NCBI RefSeq assembly: GCF_020102855.1
Contig: NZ_JADHZD010000010.1
Location: 62,001-126,000 of the forward strand
Length of the DNA stretch: 64,000 nucleotides
Direction: 5' to 3'
DNA from: Nocardioides lacusdianchii
GTDB lineage: Bacteria; Actinomycetota; Actinomycetes; Propionibacteriales; Nocardioidaceae
The notes under the pieces are model-generated. The model was not told the origin of the DNA. It saw only the letters and a list, made by a program, of their open reading frames with translations, and did not search any database. Below, piece after piece: positions 55,583 through 64,000 of the stretch. Every line of letters begins with the position of its first letter. Position 1 is the first letter of the stretch. The position numbers were made by a program, and so were the translations under genes.

Positions 55583-57460
55583 GTGCTCAGCCTCTCTGGA
55601 ACCCCGCTCCGCCGTCTGGCTGGCCTCCTCGGGTTTCCTCCTGGGACCGGCGAGCTGATCGACCATCCCACCCGGCGCCGCCTGATGCTGTCGATCGTCC
55701 TGTCCGTGGTGCTCGCGCTGCTGGACATGCTGGGCGTCGTCGCGATGTTGCCGATGATGCAGTACGTGACGGGCCAGTCTCCGGACTCCGGTGCACTCGG
55801 CTGGGTGAGCACGCTGCTGGGCGACCCGTCCGCGCGCGTGCTTGTGCTGTCGCTAGCGCTGATCATCTTCGGCACCTTCGTGGTGAAGGACGTCGCTGCG
55901 CTGCTCGTCAGGAGCTGGCAGTTGCGCTTCATGGCCACGCAAAACGTCAAGATCTCGACCGCGCTGCTGGAGGGATACCTCACAGCTCCGTACTCATGGC
56001 ACCTCCGACAGAACACCGGCGACAAGCTGTGGACCGTCCAGGGCGCCGTGTCGATGGGGTACTCCGGCGGCCTCACCTCAGCGTTATCCGTCCTCACCGA
56101 GCTCATGACAATCGTGTTCGTCTTCGGATCGCTCCTGCTGATCTCCCCCACGATCGCGGTGTCGGCGGCGGTCTACTTCGGGGTCGCCGCGTTCGTCATC
56201 CAACGCGTCATCCGGCCCCGGATCCAAGCGGCTGGCGAGCGCACGCGTGAGGCCTCCCAAGCCGTTTCGAAGTCGAGCCTGCAGTCGCTCAGCGCCGTCA
56301 AGGAGATTCGACTCCGACGTGCACACCAGGCGTTCGTCGACGAGTTCAGCGAGAAGAGCGCCCAGGGCGCCGAGGCGGACGTGCGTGCGTCCATCCTCAC
56401 CTCGATCCCCTCCTACTTCCTGGAAATCGTCTTCGTGCTCGGCATCGGCGTACTTGCCGCGGTCGCGACTACCGGAGGGTCGGCAGAGGAGGGTCTTGTT
56501 CTCCTGGGGCTGTTCGTAGCAGCCGGCACACGAGTGCTACCGAGCTCAGTCCGGCTCATCAGTGCTTTGGCCGGCGTGCGATATGCGCATGCACCGCTGG
56601 AGCACCTCATCCGGGTTAGTCGTGCCATGCGCACGAGCGCCGTCGAGGAGACGGCGCGGGTCGTCACGCAGGAGGTTCCGTCGGGCGACATCTCGATCAC
56701 AGGTCTCCGCTACGCCTACCCGGACCGACCGGACGTCGAGGTGCTTGCGGGTGTCGACCTGGACATCTCGCACGGTTCTTCCATAGCCGTGATCGGCATG
56801 AGCGGCGCTGGGAAGAGCACGCTCGTTGACCTGCTGCTCGGTCTCCACCTTCCTACGGCCGGAGACATCACGGCTGGCGGGACCTCGGTCTTCGACAACC
56901 TGCCCGGCTGGCAGCGCCAGCTCGCCGTCGTTCCTCAGGAGGTAATGCTCCTGGACACAAGCATCCGCGAGAACATCGCGTTCGACGAGGAGCTGGCCCC
57001 AGACCGGCTTGCATTGGCCATCGAGCGCGCCCAGCTCGACGACCTGATCGATGATCTGCCCGACGGCCTCGACACATCCGCAGGCGAGCGGGGCATGCGC
57101 CTGTCCGGCGGACAACGCCAACGCATCGGCATCGCCCGAGCCCTCTATCGCAATCCGTCGCTGCTCGTGCTGGACGAGGCGACGTCCGCGCTGGACAACG
57201 AGACCGAGCGTCGCATCACCGACACGATCGAGGGTTTGCACGGAATGGTGACGGTCGTGGTCGTGGCCCACCGCCTCTCCACCGTCCGACACTGCGACCA
57301 GCTGGTCTTCATGGAGGGCGGGAGGGTGGCATCGTCGGGAACGTTCGACGAGGTGCGTCGGAGCAACGAGACCTTCGCGAGACTGGTGCAGCTCGGCTCG
57401 CTCGACGCCCCGGGCGCGTACGTCACGGCCGAGCCTGTCAGCGGTAGTCCTCGAAGTTGA
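55583..57460 (+). CDS. ABC transporter, fused membrane and ATPase domains (glycan/lipid flippase type)
   Basis: The 625-residue half-transporter has six membrane segments (about 35-340). Walker A is GMSGAGKST, Q-loop VVPQEVMLL, signature [10 protein letters not shown], Walker B LLVLDEATSALD and switch His VVAHRLST, so both sites of the homodimer are canonical. Its place among glycosyltransferases suggests a PglK/MsbA-like flippase for a lipid-linked oligosaccharide, though peptide export is possible. The GTG start at 55583 has no strong Shine-Dalgarno. The last 23 bases overlap the convergent gene. Confidence 0.9.
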   Translation: MLSLSGTPLRRLAGLLGFPPGTGELIDHPTRRRLMLSIVLSVVLALLDMLGVVAMLPMMQYVTGQSPDSGALGWVSTLLGDPSARVLVLSLALIIFGTFVVKDVAALLVRSWQLRFMATQNVKISTALLEGYLTAPYSWHLRQNTGDKLWTVQGAVSMGYSGGLTSALSVLTELMTIVFVFGSLLLISPTIAVSAAVYFGVAAFVIQRVIRPRIQAAGERTREASQAVSKSSLQSLSAVKEIRLRRAHQAFVDEFSEKSAQGAEADVRASILTSIPSYFLEIVFVLGIGVLAAVATTGGSAEEGLVLLGLFVAAGTRVLPSSVRLISALAGVRYAHAPLEHLIRVSRAMRTSAVEETARVVTQEVPSGDISITGLRYAYPDRPDVEVLAGVDLDISHGSSIAVIGMSGAGKSTLVDLLLGLHLPTAGDITAGGTSVFDNLPGWQRQLAVVPQEVMLLDTSIRENIAFDEELAPDRLALAIERAQLDDLIDDLPDGLDTSAGERGMRLSGGQRQRIGIARALYRNPSLLVLDEATSALDNETERRITDTIEGLHGMVTVVVVAHRLSTVRHCDQLVFMEGGRVASSGTFDEVRRSNETFARLVQLGSLDAPGAYVTAEPVSGSPRS

Positions 57461-58310
57461 GCAGCATCCGCTCGTCGTAGCGGACGTGGTCGAGGTACTT
57501 CAGCGTCAATGGGTCAAGCACCCTGCCGAGGAGATCGGTCCATGAGATGGGGTAGTCGGCGTCGTCGCCAAAGACGCCGCCCGGGTGCTTCGCGAGGCGC
57601 TCGGCTCGGGTGTCCAGCACGGCGTCCATCTGCGCGACCCAGGCCGCCGTGAGCGGGGTGTACGAGCGCATCATGAACCCGCCCTTGCCGAACATCAGCC
57701 TGTAGTGGACCAGGATGTCGAGGCCAAGCCGCCCCTTCAGCTTGCCGATCCAGTTCGCGTGGCTTGAGGAGTAGCTGGTGACCCAGACCTGCGGATCGGC
57801 TGCCATACGGTCGTAGCCGGGCCGCCACGATTCCAGTGGCTGCTTGACGTCGACATAGGCGCCGCCGTGGTGATGCATGAGGTAACCGCGCAGGTAGTCC
57901 GATCGGTGGACGAGTGACAGGTGTTCGTACGCAGCCGGCAGTGGGTGCTCCGGCACGATCCACTGGTCAAGGGTCGACGGCGTCACCAGCTCGACCGGCA
58001 GCCCGATCCTCTCCCTGATGAGGTCCAGGTTGGCCTGCCGGTTCGGCGTCAGCGGGTTGTTGCCTGTCCAGACGACGAATGCCCGGGCCGGGAACTCGCT
58101 CCGCTCGGTCAGCGCTACCTCGCCCGCGAGGAAGGTGTCGGCGTAGCGCGATGGCCGGTAGGTGTAGCGGCGGACTCGATCGACGTGCTTGAAGGCGGCC
58201 GTGGCGGCATCGAACTTGAGCTGCTTGGCCCTGCGCGAGGATCGCTTGCGCGCGACGAAGACACGGTGCTTCGCCTCCCTCACCAGTGACAACGGCGACG
58301 ACTTGCTCAC
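57438..58310 (-). CDS. Capsule-type glycosyltransferase (DXD sugar-binding region)
   Basis: The 290-residue protein has VVWTGNNPLTPNRQANLDLIRE followed by HRSDYLRGYLMHHHGGAYVDVKQPL in pieces, the GGxYxDxD-like motif of GT32/Caps_synth glycosyltransferases. The N-terminus (SSPLSLVREAKHRVFVARK) is basic and resembles that of the next gene. The GTG start overlaps the upstream GT2 stop (GTGA), so the two are coupled. It probably adds a sugar in surface polysaccharide synthesis. Confidence 0.88.
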   Translation of the reverse strand: MSKSSPLSLVREAKHRVFVARKRSSRRAKQLKFDAATAAFKHVDRVRRYTYRPSRYADTFLAGEVALTERSEFPARAFVVWTGNNPLTPNRQANLDLIRERIGLPVELVTPSTLDQWIVPEHPLPAAYEHLSLVHRSDYLRGYLMHHHGGAYVDVKQPLESWRPGYDRMAADPQVWVTSYSSSHANWIGKLKGRLGLDILVHYRLMFGKGGFMMRSYTPLTAAWVAQMDAVLDTRAERLAKHPGGVFGDDADYPISWTDLLGRVLDPLTLKYLDHVRYDERMLLNFEDYR

Positions 58311-59293
58311 GCGCCCAGCACCTTGTCGGGGTCCCACTCGCGAGACCACGACGCCAACGTGACGGGCCGCAGGTCTCCGGTCGGAGACCACTCGAGCTTC
58401 GGGTGTCCGTGACCTTCCAGCATGTCGCGCCAGATCTCTCTCAGTTCGTCGACGGACTCGTCGTCGAGGTCACGCCAATGATCCACGCCGGCGCCTGCCC
58501 CACGTGGACCCGCCAGTCGCAGGGCGGCGGCTCCGTTCGCGATCTTGGAGCGGAACTGCTGCTCGCTCCGCCACGGGACGTGGAGGATCCGCAGCGACTG
58601 ACTGACTCTCCCCGGTCGCGAGACCCCGTGGTTGCCATGGTGGAGCGCTGCCAGCAGGTGGGGGCGGTAGGCGACCTTCTCCAGCCGTGCAGGATTGGTG
58701 TCGATGCGCCAGCCGGAGGCGACGGCTCCGGACGACCCGGGCTCGGGGAACACGTTGTGGATGACGGCCGCGGCGATCGGCGTCGTGGAGGCCCGGAGCG
58801 TCTCGACCAGTGACCCCTCCGAGCCGAACCACCACTCGTCGGCGTCGAACGGCACGATCCAGTCGGCACCCTGACGAGCAGCCCACTGCGAGAGGAACTG
58901 CATCTTCGGCGCCTGGAAGTACGCCGGCTCGCGGTCGTCGCCGGTGAAGAGGAAGGCACCGTCCGCTCTTTCACGCAGGAGCTCGCCCGTCCCGTCGGTC
59001 GACCCGTTGTCGACGACGAGGACTCCGTCCACGCCCTGGCGACGCAGGTGGTCGATCGTCTGACCGAGGATGTCGGCCTCGTTCTTCACCATGGCCACGG
59101 CCCACACCGAACCGGGGACCCTCCGGCGAGCAGGGAGCACAGGCAGATCCATCCCATGCGCGACTCGCCTGCGCACGTTCCTTCCCGACGGTCCCCACCG
59201 TCGCGAAGCGGCGTCCCTCGCGGCGCGCGCATCCTTCGCCAGCAGCAAGGACCGGTGCTTGGCGCGCTGCGCGAGTCGAACGGGGGAAGACAC
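58307..59293 (-). CDS. Family 2 glycosyltransferase
   Basis: The 328-residue protein has a basic N-terminus (SSPVRLAQRAKHRSLLLAK), then VWAVAMVKNEADILGQTIDHL, VVDNGSTDGT and the DXD-like FDADEWW. This is the GT2 group that starts with AMVKNE. It is followed by LHHGNHGVSRPG and HVPWRSEQQFRSKI. The start is a GTG at 59293; the GTG at 59296 is equally possible. It forms a two-gene minus-strand unit with the capsule-type transferase. Confidence 0.88.
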   Translation of the reverse strand: MSSPVRLAQRAKHRSLLLAKDARAARDAASRRWGPSGRNVRRRVAHGMDLPVLPARRRVPGSVWAVAMVKNEADILGQTIDHLRRQGVDGVLVVDNGSTDGTGELLRERADGAFLFTGDDREPAYFQAPKMQFLSQWAARQGADWIVPFDADEWWFGSEGSLVETLRASTTPIAAAVIHNVFPEPGSSGAVASGWRIDTNPARLEKVAYRPHLLAALHHGNHGVSRPGRVSQSLRILHVPWRSEQQFRSKIANGAAALRLAGPRGAGAGVDHWRDLDDESVDELREIWRDMLEGHGHPKLEWSPTGDLRPVTLASWSREWDPDKVLGA

Positions 59294-59344
59294 CACGACA
59301 GGATAGGGCCGCGGCGACGCCAAGCGTGTGCCAAACTTCGCGGC

Positions 59345-60136
59345 GTGACGGTGACGGACGACGATCTGGATTCCATCCCCGGATGGTTCGGCCCCATGGA
59401 CCGAGAGCTGTTCCGTTGGTTCCTGACCGCGGGTCGTGCCACATCTGGCACGGGGAACATCGCCGAGCTCGGCGCCTACATGGGCCAGTCGGCAGTCCTC
59501 CTCGGCGACCACCTTGAGGGCGGCGAGGAGTTCACGGTCATCGATCTCTTCGAGGCCCAAGCCGACGACCCGGCCAACCTCGAGGAGAACGCCGACTCCT
59601 ACCCGGGCCTGAGCAGGCAAGGCTTCGAGGCGAACTACACGCGCATACACGCGCAGCTTCCTCGTGTGGTGCAGGACTTCAGTGAGCGCATCGTCAACCA
59701 CGTTGGCGAAGGCAGCTGCCGCTTCGTCCACGTCGACGCGTCCCATCTCTATGACCACGTCGTCGGCGACATCAAGGCGGCCAAGGCGCTCCTGTCGGCG
59801 GCCGGCGTCGTGGCCTTCGACGACTACCGTGCCACCCACACTCCCGGCGTCGCGGCGGCGGTTTGGGAGGCGGTCGCATCCGGTGGACTGCACCCGATCG
59901 TCCTGAGCCCCAAGAAGCTCTATGCCACGTGGGGTGACCCGGCTCCGTATGTCCGAGCCATCCCCAGGCAGACGTCCCGCTGGACGTCCGAGATCCAGTC
60001 GGTCGCGGGCGCCGACGTGCTCGTGCTGTCACCCGCTCATCACGAGACCTACAGGTGGATCAAGTACCTGCCACCGGCCACCGTCCCGTACGCGAAACGG
60101 GCCCGTGCACGATTGTCGTCGTGGACCGAGAAGTAG
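59345..60136 (+). CDS. Class I SAM-dependent methyltransferase
   Basis: The 263-residue protein has the SAM motif NIAELGAYMGQSAVLLGD (about residues 38-55), acidic VIDLFEAQADD, and VHVDASHLYDHVVGDI with VVAFDDYRA. This pattern matches the methyltransferases found in glycan clusters that modify sugars. GTG start at 59345, 51 bases from the divergent GT2. The end overlaps the next glycosyltransferase by 16 bases. Confidence 0.87.
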   Translation: MTVTDDDLDSIPGWFGPMDRELFRWFLTAGRATSGTGNIAELGAYMGQSAVLLGDHLEGGEEFTVIDLFEAQADDPANLEENADSYPGLSRQGFEANYTRIHAQLPRVVQDFSERIVNHVGEGSCRFVHVDASHLYDHVVGDIKAAKALLSAAGVVAFDDYRATHTPGVAAAVWEAVASGGLHPIVLSPKKLYATWGDPAPYVRAIPRQTSRWTSEIQSVAGADVLVLSPAHHETYRWIKYLPPATVPYAKRARARLSSWTEK

Positions 60137-61005
60137 ACGGCCTCGTCGAGTGCTCCGTCATCATCCCGACCTACAACGCCGCCCACGTGATCGGCGAGCA
60201 GTTCGCGGCGCTTGCCGCGCAGGTCGATGCCCCTGACTTCGAGGTGGTAGTCGCCGACAACGGGTCGACCGACGACGTTGCAGGGGTGATCGAGTCATGG
60301 CGCGCCCGCCTTCCGCGGCTGCGCCGCGTGGACGCCTCCCGCGGACGAGGTGTCTCCGTCGCGCGAAACGTCGGGATCGAGTCTGCCGTCACAGACCGCA
60401 TCCTGATCTGCGATGCAGATGACGTTGTCGGCCCAGGATGGGTCAAGGCTTTTCACGAGGCACTCGACGAGAACCCTCTGGCAAGTGGTCCGGCCGAGAC
60501 GGTCACGTTGTCCGGTCCGTCTGCCGCCTGGGTGCCGATCGACCAGATGAGCACCGGCCTGTACGACACTTGGGGCGGGCGGACGTATGGGCTGGGCGGC
60601 AACACTGCAATGCACCGACAGGTGTGGGAGCGCGTCGGAGGCTACGACGAGCAGTTCCCGGCTGGCGCGGAAGAGATTGACTTCGCTTGGCGGGCGTGGG
60701 ACCTCGACTACCGCTTTACGTATGTGCCAGAAGCGCTGCTGCACTACCGAATCCGCACCGACTTACGCGGGGTGCTGCGACAGCAATACAATTCAGGGCG
60801 CGGCACAGCCACGCTCTACGCCAAGTTTCGTCCGCCGGAGGTGGTGCCGAAGTCCTTGCTGCGACGGATCCACCACGAGCTACTGCTGCTCAGGCAGTTC
60901 CCATGGAGGGGCAGCGCGGACCAGCGCCGCATGTGGCTCACAGTAATGGCCTTCGAAGTCGGCAAGTTGGTCGAGTCGAGACGCATCGGAGCGCCCGCTC
61001 CCTAG
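60121..61005 (+). CDS. Family 2 glycosyltransferase
   Basis: The 294-residue GT-A enzyme has CSVIIPTYNAAHVIGEQFAAL, VVADNGSTDDV, ILICDADDVVGPGWV (DXD) and the GGNTAMHRQVWERVGGYDEQFPAGAEEIDFAWRAW acceptor-side block (in pieces). It is coupled to the methyltransferase by overlap. Part of the surface glycan pathway; sugar and linkage unknown. GTG start. Confidence 0.9.
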   Translation: MDREVDGLVECSVIIPTYNAAHVIGEQFAALAAQVDAPDFEVVVADNGSTDDVAGVIESWRARLPRLRRVDASRGRGVSVARNVGIESAVTDRILICDADDVVGPGWVKAFHEALDENPLASGPAETVTLSGPSAAWVPIDQMSTGLYDTWGGRTYGLGGNTAMHRQVWERVGGYDEQFPAGAEEIDFAWRAWDLDYRFTYVPEALLHYRIRTDLRGVLRQQYNSGRGTATLYAKFRPPEVVPKSLLRRIHHELLLLRQFPWRGSADQRRMWLTVMAFEVGKLVESRRIGAPAP

Positions 61006-61128
61006 AAACTTCTGCTGCGGTCCAGCAATCGGGCGGATCACGCCTGGGTCTTGTGCCGATGAGTCGGTCGCTCTCGACGCTAGATTGCTCAAACCCGAAT
61101 CCCCGTCGACCAGACTTGCAGGAAGCCC

Positions 61129-61980
61129 GTGACCGAGACCCGCGTCGGAATCGTCATTCCATCGTTCAACTCCGGCACCATGGTCGCCGAGGCCGCAGCA
61201 AGCGCGCGCGAGTGCTTGGGGGGCGTCGAGAACATCGTCATCGTCGACGATGGGTCGACAGACCGACAATCACTGAAAACACTGGGTTCGCTCCAGCGCA
61301 CTGGATTCCAAGTCCATCGCCAGGAGAACGCAGGAGTCAGTGCGGCACGCAACTACGCATTGACGCATCTTCGAACGCCCTATGCCATCGCCTTGGACAG
61401 CGACGACCTGATCGAGCCTGGCGCGGCCTCAATCGCAGCCGACGTCCTCGACGCTCACGATGACGTCGTCATCGTCACAGGATCGGGTATCAACTTCTCA
61501 GACGGTGCATCTCCGCAACAGTCAGCTCCGATCACGCCCGGGGCGTTGACTCGTGAGGACATGTGGCGATCCACGATGATCGCTACTGCGTCGGCGTTCC
61601 GGCTCAAAGATTGGCACCGGGTGGGCGGTTTCCCAGAAGGGGTAGCGGTCGGTGAGGACTGGGTCTTCTGGCTTCGACTTCTTCGCGGCGGTGGTCGCAT
61701 CTCGACCTCAGATGCCGTATTTGTCCGTCACCGCAATCACGACGCCCAGATCACTCGAGGCGAGATCGATCCACGCGAGTCGTCCAAAGCGGCGAATCTG
61801 GTGCTGCGAGAGAACGTCGACCTTGCCCTAGCGCATTCGGAAGATCTCATCGACGAGCTCTGTCGGACGAGAACGACCCTCGCGGCCTATCGGCATGCCT
61901 ACCGTCGAATCGACCAGGCGAAAGTCCGGCTAAAGAGTCTTGGGGCGCGACTGCGCCGCGTTCAGCCGCGCCAGAGTTGA
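61129..61980 (+). CDS. Family 2 glycosyltransferase
   Basis: The 283-residue GT-A enzyme has VGIVIPSFNSGTMVAEA, IVIVDDGSTDRQS, NAGVSAARNYAL, IALDSDDLIEPGA (DXD) and WHRVGGFPEGVAVGEDWVFWLRL. The C-terminal ~40 residues are basic and probably helical. A gcaggaag Shine-Dalgarno precedes the GTG. Together with its neighbours it has the lowest GC in the window. Confidence 0.9.
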   Translation: MTETRVGIVIPSFNSGTMVAEAAASARECLGGVENIVIVDDGSTDRQSLKTLGSLQRTGFQVHRQENAGVSAARNYALTHLRTPYAIALDSDDLIEPGAASIAADVLDAHDDVVIVTGSGINFSDGASPQQSAPITPGALTREDMWRSTMIATASAFRLKDWHRVGGFPEGVAVGEDWVFWLRLLRGGGRISTSDAVFVRHRNHDAQITRGEIDPRESSKAANLVLRENVDLALAHSEDLIDELCRTRTTLAAYRHAYRRIDQAKVRLKSLGARLRRVQPRQS

Positions 61981-62072
61981 CAGTAGCGAGGAGAGCACCT
62001 GCCTCGATCACCCGATGGACTGCTCGCCAAACTTGAGGGACTGTGTTCTGCGCCATCACTAGAGTGGCGGCT

Positions 62073-62615
62073 GTGACGATGATGCGCAGGCTGGCCGAGG
62101 CGCGCCCCGGCCTCCGCTGGCGCGCGGGACAGGTCGCGACCGGGATGGTTTACCGCCGTGCCTTCGGCTCGATCGGCGCAGGCACCGTCATCGTCCGGCC
62201 CCACAAGCTGCAGGGCGTCGAGCGCATCCACCTCGGCACCGGCTGCTCCGTCTTCGAGGGCGCCTGGCTCGTCAGCGAGCCGGGTGGTGGCGCGCTGCGC
62301 ATCGGCGACCGCACCTACCTCGGCCACGACGTCCACCTGCACGCGCTCGACCCGGTGACCGTCGGGTCGGACTGCGTCATCGCCGACGGGGTCTTCGTCG
62401 GGTCGTCCGACCACGACCGCGAGGACCGGCACCAGGTCCACGGCACCGGTCCCATCACGATCGGCGACCGGGTCTTCCTCGGGCAGCGTTGCGTGGTGCT
62501 GGGCGGCGTCACGATCGGCGACGGTGCGACCGTCGGTGCGCACGCTGTCGTCACCAAGGACGTGCCCCCCGGCCAGACCGTCGTCGGCATCCCCGCTCGA
62601 CCCGTCGGGCACTGA
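62073..62615 (+). CDS. Hexapeptide-repeat (left-handed beta-helix) acyltransferase
   Basis: The 180-residue acyltransferase is built of hexapeptide turns (IRVGD-like repeats: LHLGTG, ALRIGDRTYLGHD, VTVGSDCVIADG, ITIGDRVFLGQRCVVLGGVTIGDGATVGAHAVVTKDV in pieces) and ends VVGIPARPVGH, like capsule and LPS O-acetyltransferases. The GTG at 62073 follows a tagagt -10-like box by 7 bases; the ATG at 62079 or 62043 is possible. GC rises again here, marking the right border of the atypical segment. Confidence 0.88.
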   Translation: MTMMRRLAEARPGLRWRAGQVATGMVYRRAFGSIGAGTVIVRPHKLQGVERIHLGTGCSVFEGAWLVSEPGGGALRIGDRTYLGHDVHLHALDPVTVGSDCVIADGVFVGSSDHDREDRHQVHGTGPITIGDRVFLGQRCVVLGGVTIGDGATVGAHAVVTKDVPPGQTVVGIPARPVGH

Positions 62616-62620
62616 GGCCC

Positions 62621-63625
62621 GTGCGCGTCCTGCTGGTCAGCCCCGGCTTCCACGGCTACCACTCCGCCATCGCGGGCGCTCTCGCTGCGCGGGGGCACGC
62701 CGTCTCCACCCACGTCTACGACGCCCACGGCGGGCTCGCCGGCCGCGCGTGGCACCAGCTGCGCCACCAGCTCCCGCGGCGTCTCGGCGCCGGGTCCCTG
62801 CGACGGCTGGCGCGGGAAGAGACCGCCGGCGCGGTCGCGGCCGTGGCGCGCAGCCGCGCGCAGGCCGTGGTGGTCGTGAAGGGCGACACCCTCGAGCAGG
62901 AGTTCTGGGACCGCATCGCCGGGCTCCCCCGTGTGACCTGGCTCTACGACGAGGTACGCCGCACCCGCTGGAGCCTCGACCGGTTGGCGGGGGTCGGCCC
63001 CGTGGCGACGTACTCCGCGCACGACGCGGCAGCCTTCGCCTCCGGCGGCTTCGACGCCCGGCACCTCCCTCTCGCCTTCGACCACCGGCTGGTCCCCTCG
63101 CCGACGCAGCGACGCACCGGCGACGTCACCTTCATCGGGGCCCGCTACCCCTCACGCGAGGAGGTGCTCACGACCCTCCACGACCGTGGTGTGCCGGTCC
63201 ACGCCTACGGTCGCGACTGGTCCGGCCACCCGGTCGACCGGCTGCGCACGTGGCGCGTCGGCTCGCCCACGGTGCCGGCCGAGCGCGACGTCTCGCGCGC
63301 CGGGGCGTACGACGTCATGGCCGCCTCGGCGGCCACCCTCAACCTCCACGGCGACCAGGACGGCTTCACGATGCGCACCTTCGAGGCCGCCGGCGTCGGA
63401 GCGGTGCAGCTGATCGACCGCGCCGACGTCGCGGGTCTCTACGACCCCGGCACCGAGGTGCTCACGTGGCACGGCACCGACGAGCTGCTCGACCTGTGCC
63501 GCCGCGCCGTCGCCGACGTCGCGTGGGCCGACGCGATCCGCGCCGCAGCACGCTCGCGCACGCTGGCCGAGCACACCTTCGACCACCGCGTCGCAGTTCT
63601 GGAGGACGCATGGGACACGGTCTGA
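62621..63625 (+). CDS. CgeB-like glycosyltransferase
   Basis: The 334-residue protein starts VRVLLVSPGFHGYHSAIAGALAARGH, with TWLYDEVRRTRWSLDRL, GDVTFIGARYPSREEVLTTL, and the C-terminal DGFTMRTFEAAGVGAVQLID block typical of CgeB/Glyco_trans_1_2 proteins of surface glycan clusters. The GTG start lies 5 bases after the acyltransferase stop. The end overlaps the next gene by 16 bases. Confidence 0.85.
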   Translation: MRVLLVSPGFHGYHSAIAGALAARGHAVSTHVYDAHGGLAGRAWHQLRHQLPRRLGAGSLRRLAREETAGAVAAVARSRAQAVVVVKGDTLEQEFWDRIAGLPRVTWLYDEVRRTRWSLDRLAGVGPVATYSAHDAAAFASGGFDARHLPLAFDHRLVPSPTQRRTGDVTFIGARYPSREEVLTTLHDRGVPVHAYGRDWSGHPVDRLRTWRVGSPTVPAERDVSRAGAYDVMAASAATLNLHGDQDGFTMRTFEAAGVGAVQLIDRADVAGLYDPGTEVLTWHGTDELLDLCRRAVADVAWADAIRAAARSRTLAEHTFDHRVAVLEDAWDTV

Positions 63626-64000
63626 GGCACCCCGCCGACCTCGTCGCCTGGCGACGCTGGCACGAGTCGCGCCACCCGGTCCGCGGTGCGGTCCGGTCGG
63701 TGCGCGCGCGGCTGCGCCCCCCCGCGGACACGCAGGTCGACCTCCTCTCACCCGGGCAGGACGCCGACCTGCTCGTGGCGGTCGAGGCCACGCACGCCAG
63801 CGTCGCGCGCGCCGTCGTCGCACCGCTCGACCACCTCGAGCCCGGTCGCACGACAGTTGTCGCCCCCGTCGGCTGGCAGGCCTCAGCGGCGTACGCCACC
63901 CACCGTCGCCGCACCGTCGCGCTCTCCGACCTGGGCGACCTCGTCAGGCCGCGCGCGGTCCTCGCCGCCGGCCACTACACCGAGATCGGCGCCGCGGCCT
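63610..64000 (+). CDS. N-terminal part of a glycan-locus protein, cut by the window end
   Basis: Only 130 residues are visible, starting MGHGLRHPADLVAWRRWHESRHP, then an Arg-rich stretch and VDLLSPGQDADLLVAVEATHASVARAVV, and VVAPVGWQASAAYATHRRRTVAL. The ATG overlaps the CgeB-like gene. A Rossmann-like beginning is possible, so it could be another glycosyltransferase, but the family is not clear from this part. Confidence 0.7.
   Translation, partial: MGHGLRHPADLVAWRRWHESRHPVRGAVRSVRARLRPPADTQVDLLSPGQDADLLVAVEATHASVARAVVAPLDHLEPGRTTVVAPVGWQASAAYATHRRRTVALSDLGDLVRPRAVLAAGHYTEIGAAA

Overview
The window is chromosomal DNA of a high-GC actinobacterium, most likely Nocardioides or a close relative (Nocardioidaceae). 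Supporting signs are the uniformly GC-rich third codon positions, many GTG starts, GTGA/ATGA stop-start overlaps, an IdeR-type regulator, actinobacterial families such as DUF2277, Tat signals ending in WSVPVV...APAFA, and many genes that look leaderless (a TANNNT -10 box 6-7 bases before the start codon). There is no phage, integrase, insertion sequence, CRISPR array or rRNA. One tRNA gene is present: tRNA-Arg(CCU), with encoded CCA.

Layout. 1-9.4 kb: housekeeping and envelope genes (UDP-glucose pyrophosphorylase and 5-formyl-THF cyclo-ligase sharing a divergent promoter, a penicillin-acylase-family hydrolase, FmdB zinc ribbon, SAF-domain protein, MscL, an LCP cell-wall ligase, and a MerR regulator divergent from a SulP transporter with a textbook MerR operator between them). 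9.6-16.9 kb: a complete sugar-uptake regulon (binding protein, two permeases, GH1 beta-glucosidase, LacI regulator, SDR) coupled by 4-base overlaps. It diverges from an SMP-30 lactonase gene, and an 18-base LacI palindrome lies in front of each side. 17-26.5 kb: a saccharopine-dehydrogenase-like reductase, a secreted beta-propeller protein, a REP-like inverted repeat, DUF2277, sirtuin, IdeR, a GH13 alpha-glucosidase, and a MarR plus DHA2 efflux operon.

26.5-27.07 kb is a 544-base region without an ordinary gene but dense in RNA-like structure on the minus strand: a very strong Shine-Dalgarno, a 12-codon leader ORF whose stop lies in a hairpin, a long GC hairpin, one element able to pair with either of two identical copies, and a terminator-like stem, all upstream of the efflux gene. 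It is the best candidate here for an undescribed regulatory element. 27-38.7 kb: a heterodimeric ABC exporter with one degenerate ATP site, pdxH, citrate synthase, a DCC protein, a secreted HxH-type hydrolase-like protein, a small membrane protein with a winged-helix regulator, GNAT, serC, topoisomerase IB, and an M4 protease apparently fused to its emfourin-type inhibitor. 38.9-51 kb: typA, a large secreted reprolysin-like protease, a NarL-type two-component system with phased repeats in its divergent promoter, an MFS pump, and two tandem paralogous Tat-exported proteins of unknown function.

52-64 kb is a surface-polysaccharide locus: GT2, GT4 and capsule-type glycosyltransferases, an ABC flippase/exporter, a methyltransferase, a hexapeptide acyltransferase and a CgeB-like transferase. 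Its centre (about 54-62 kb) has lower GC and more relaxed codon use than its flanks, as expected for a variable, transferred region. Functions are inferred from motifs read by eye; no database search was run.
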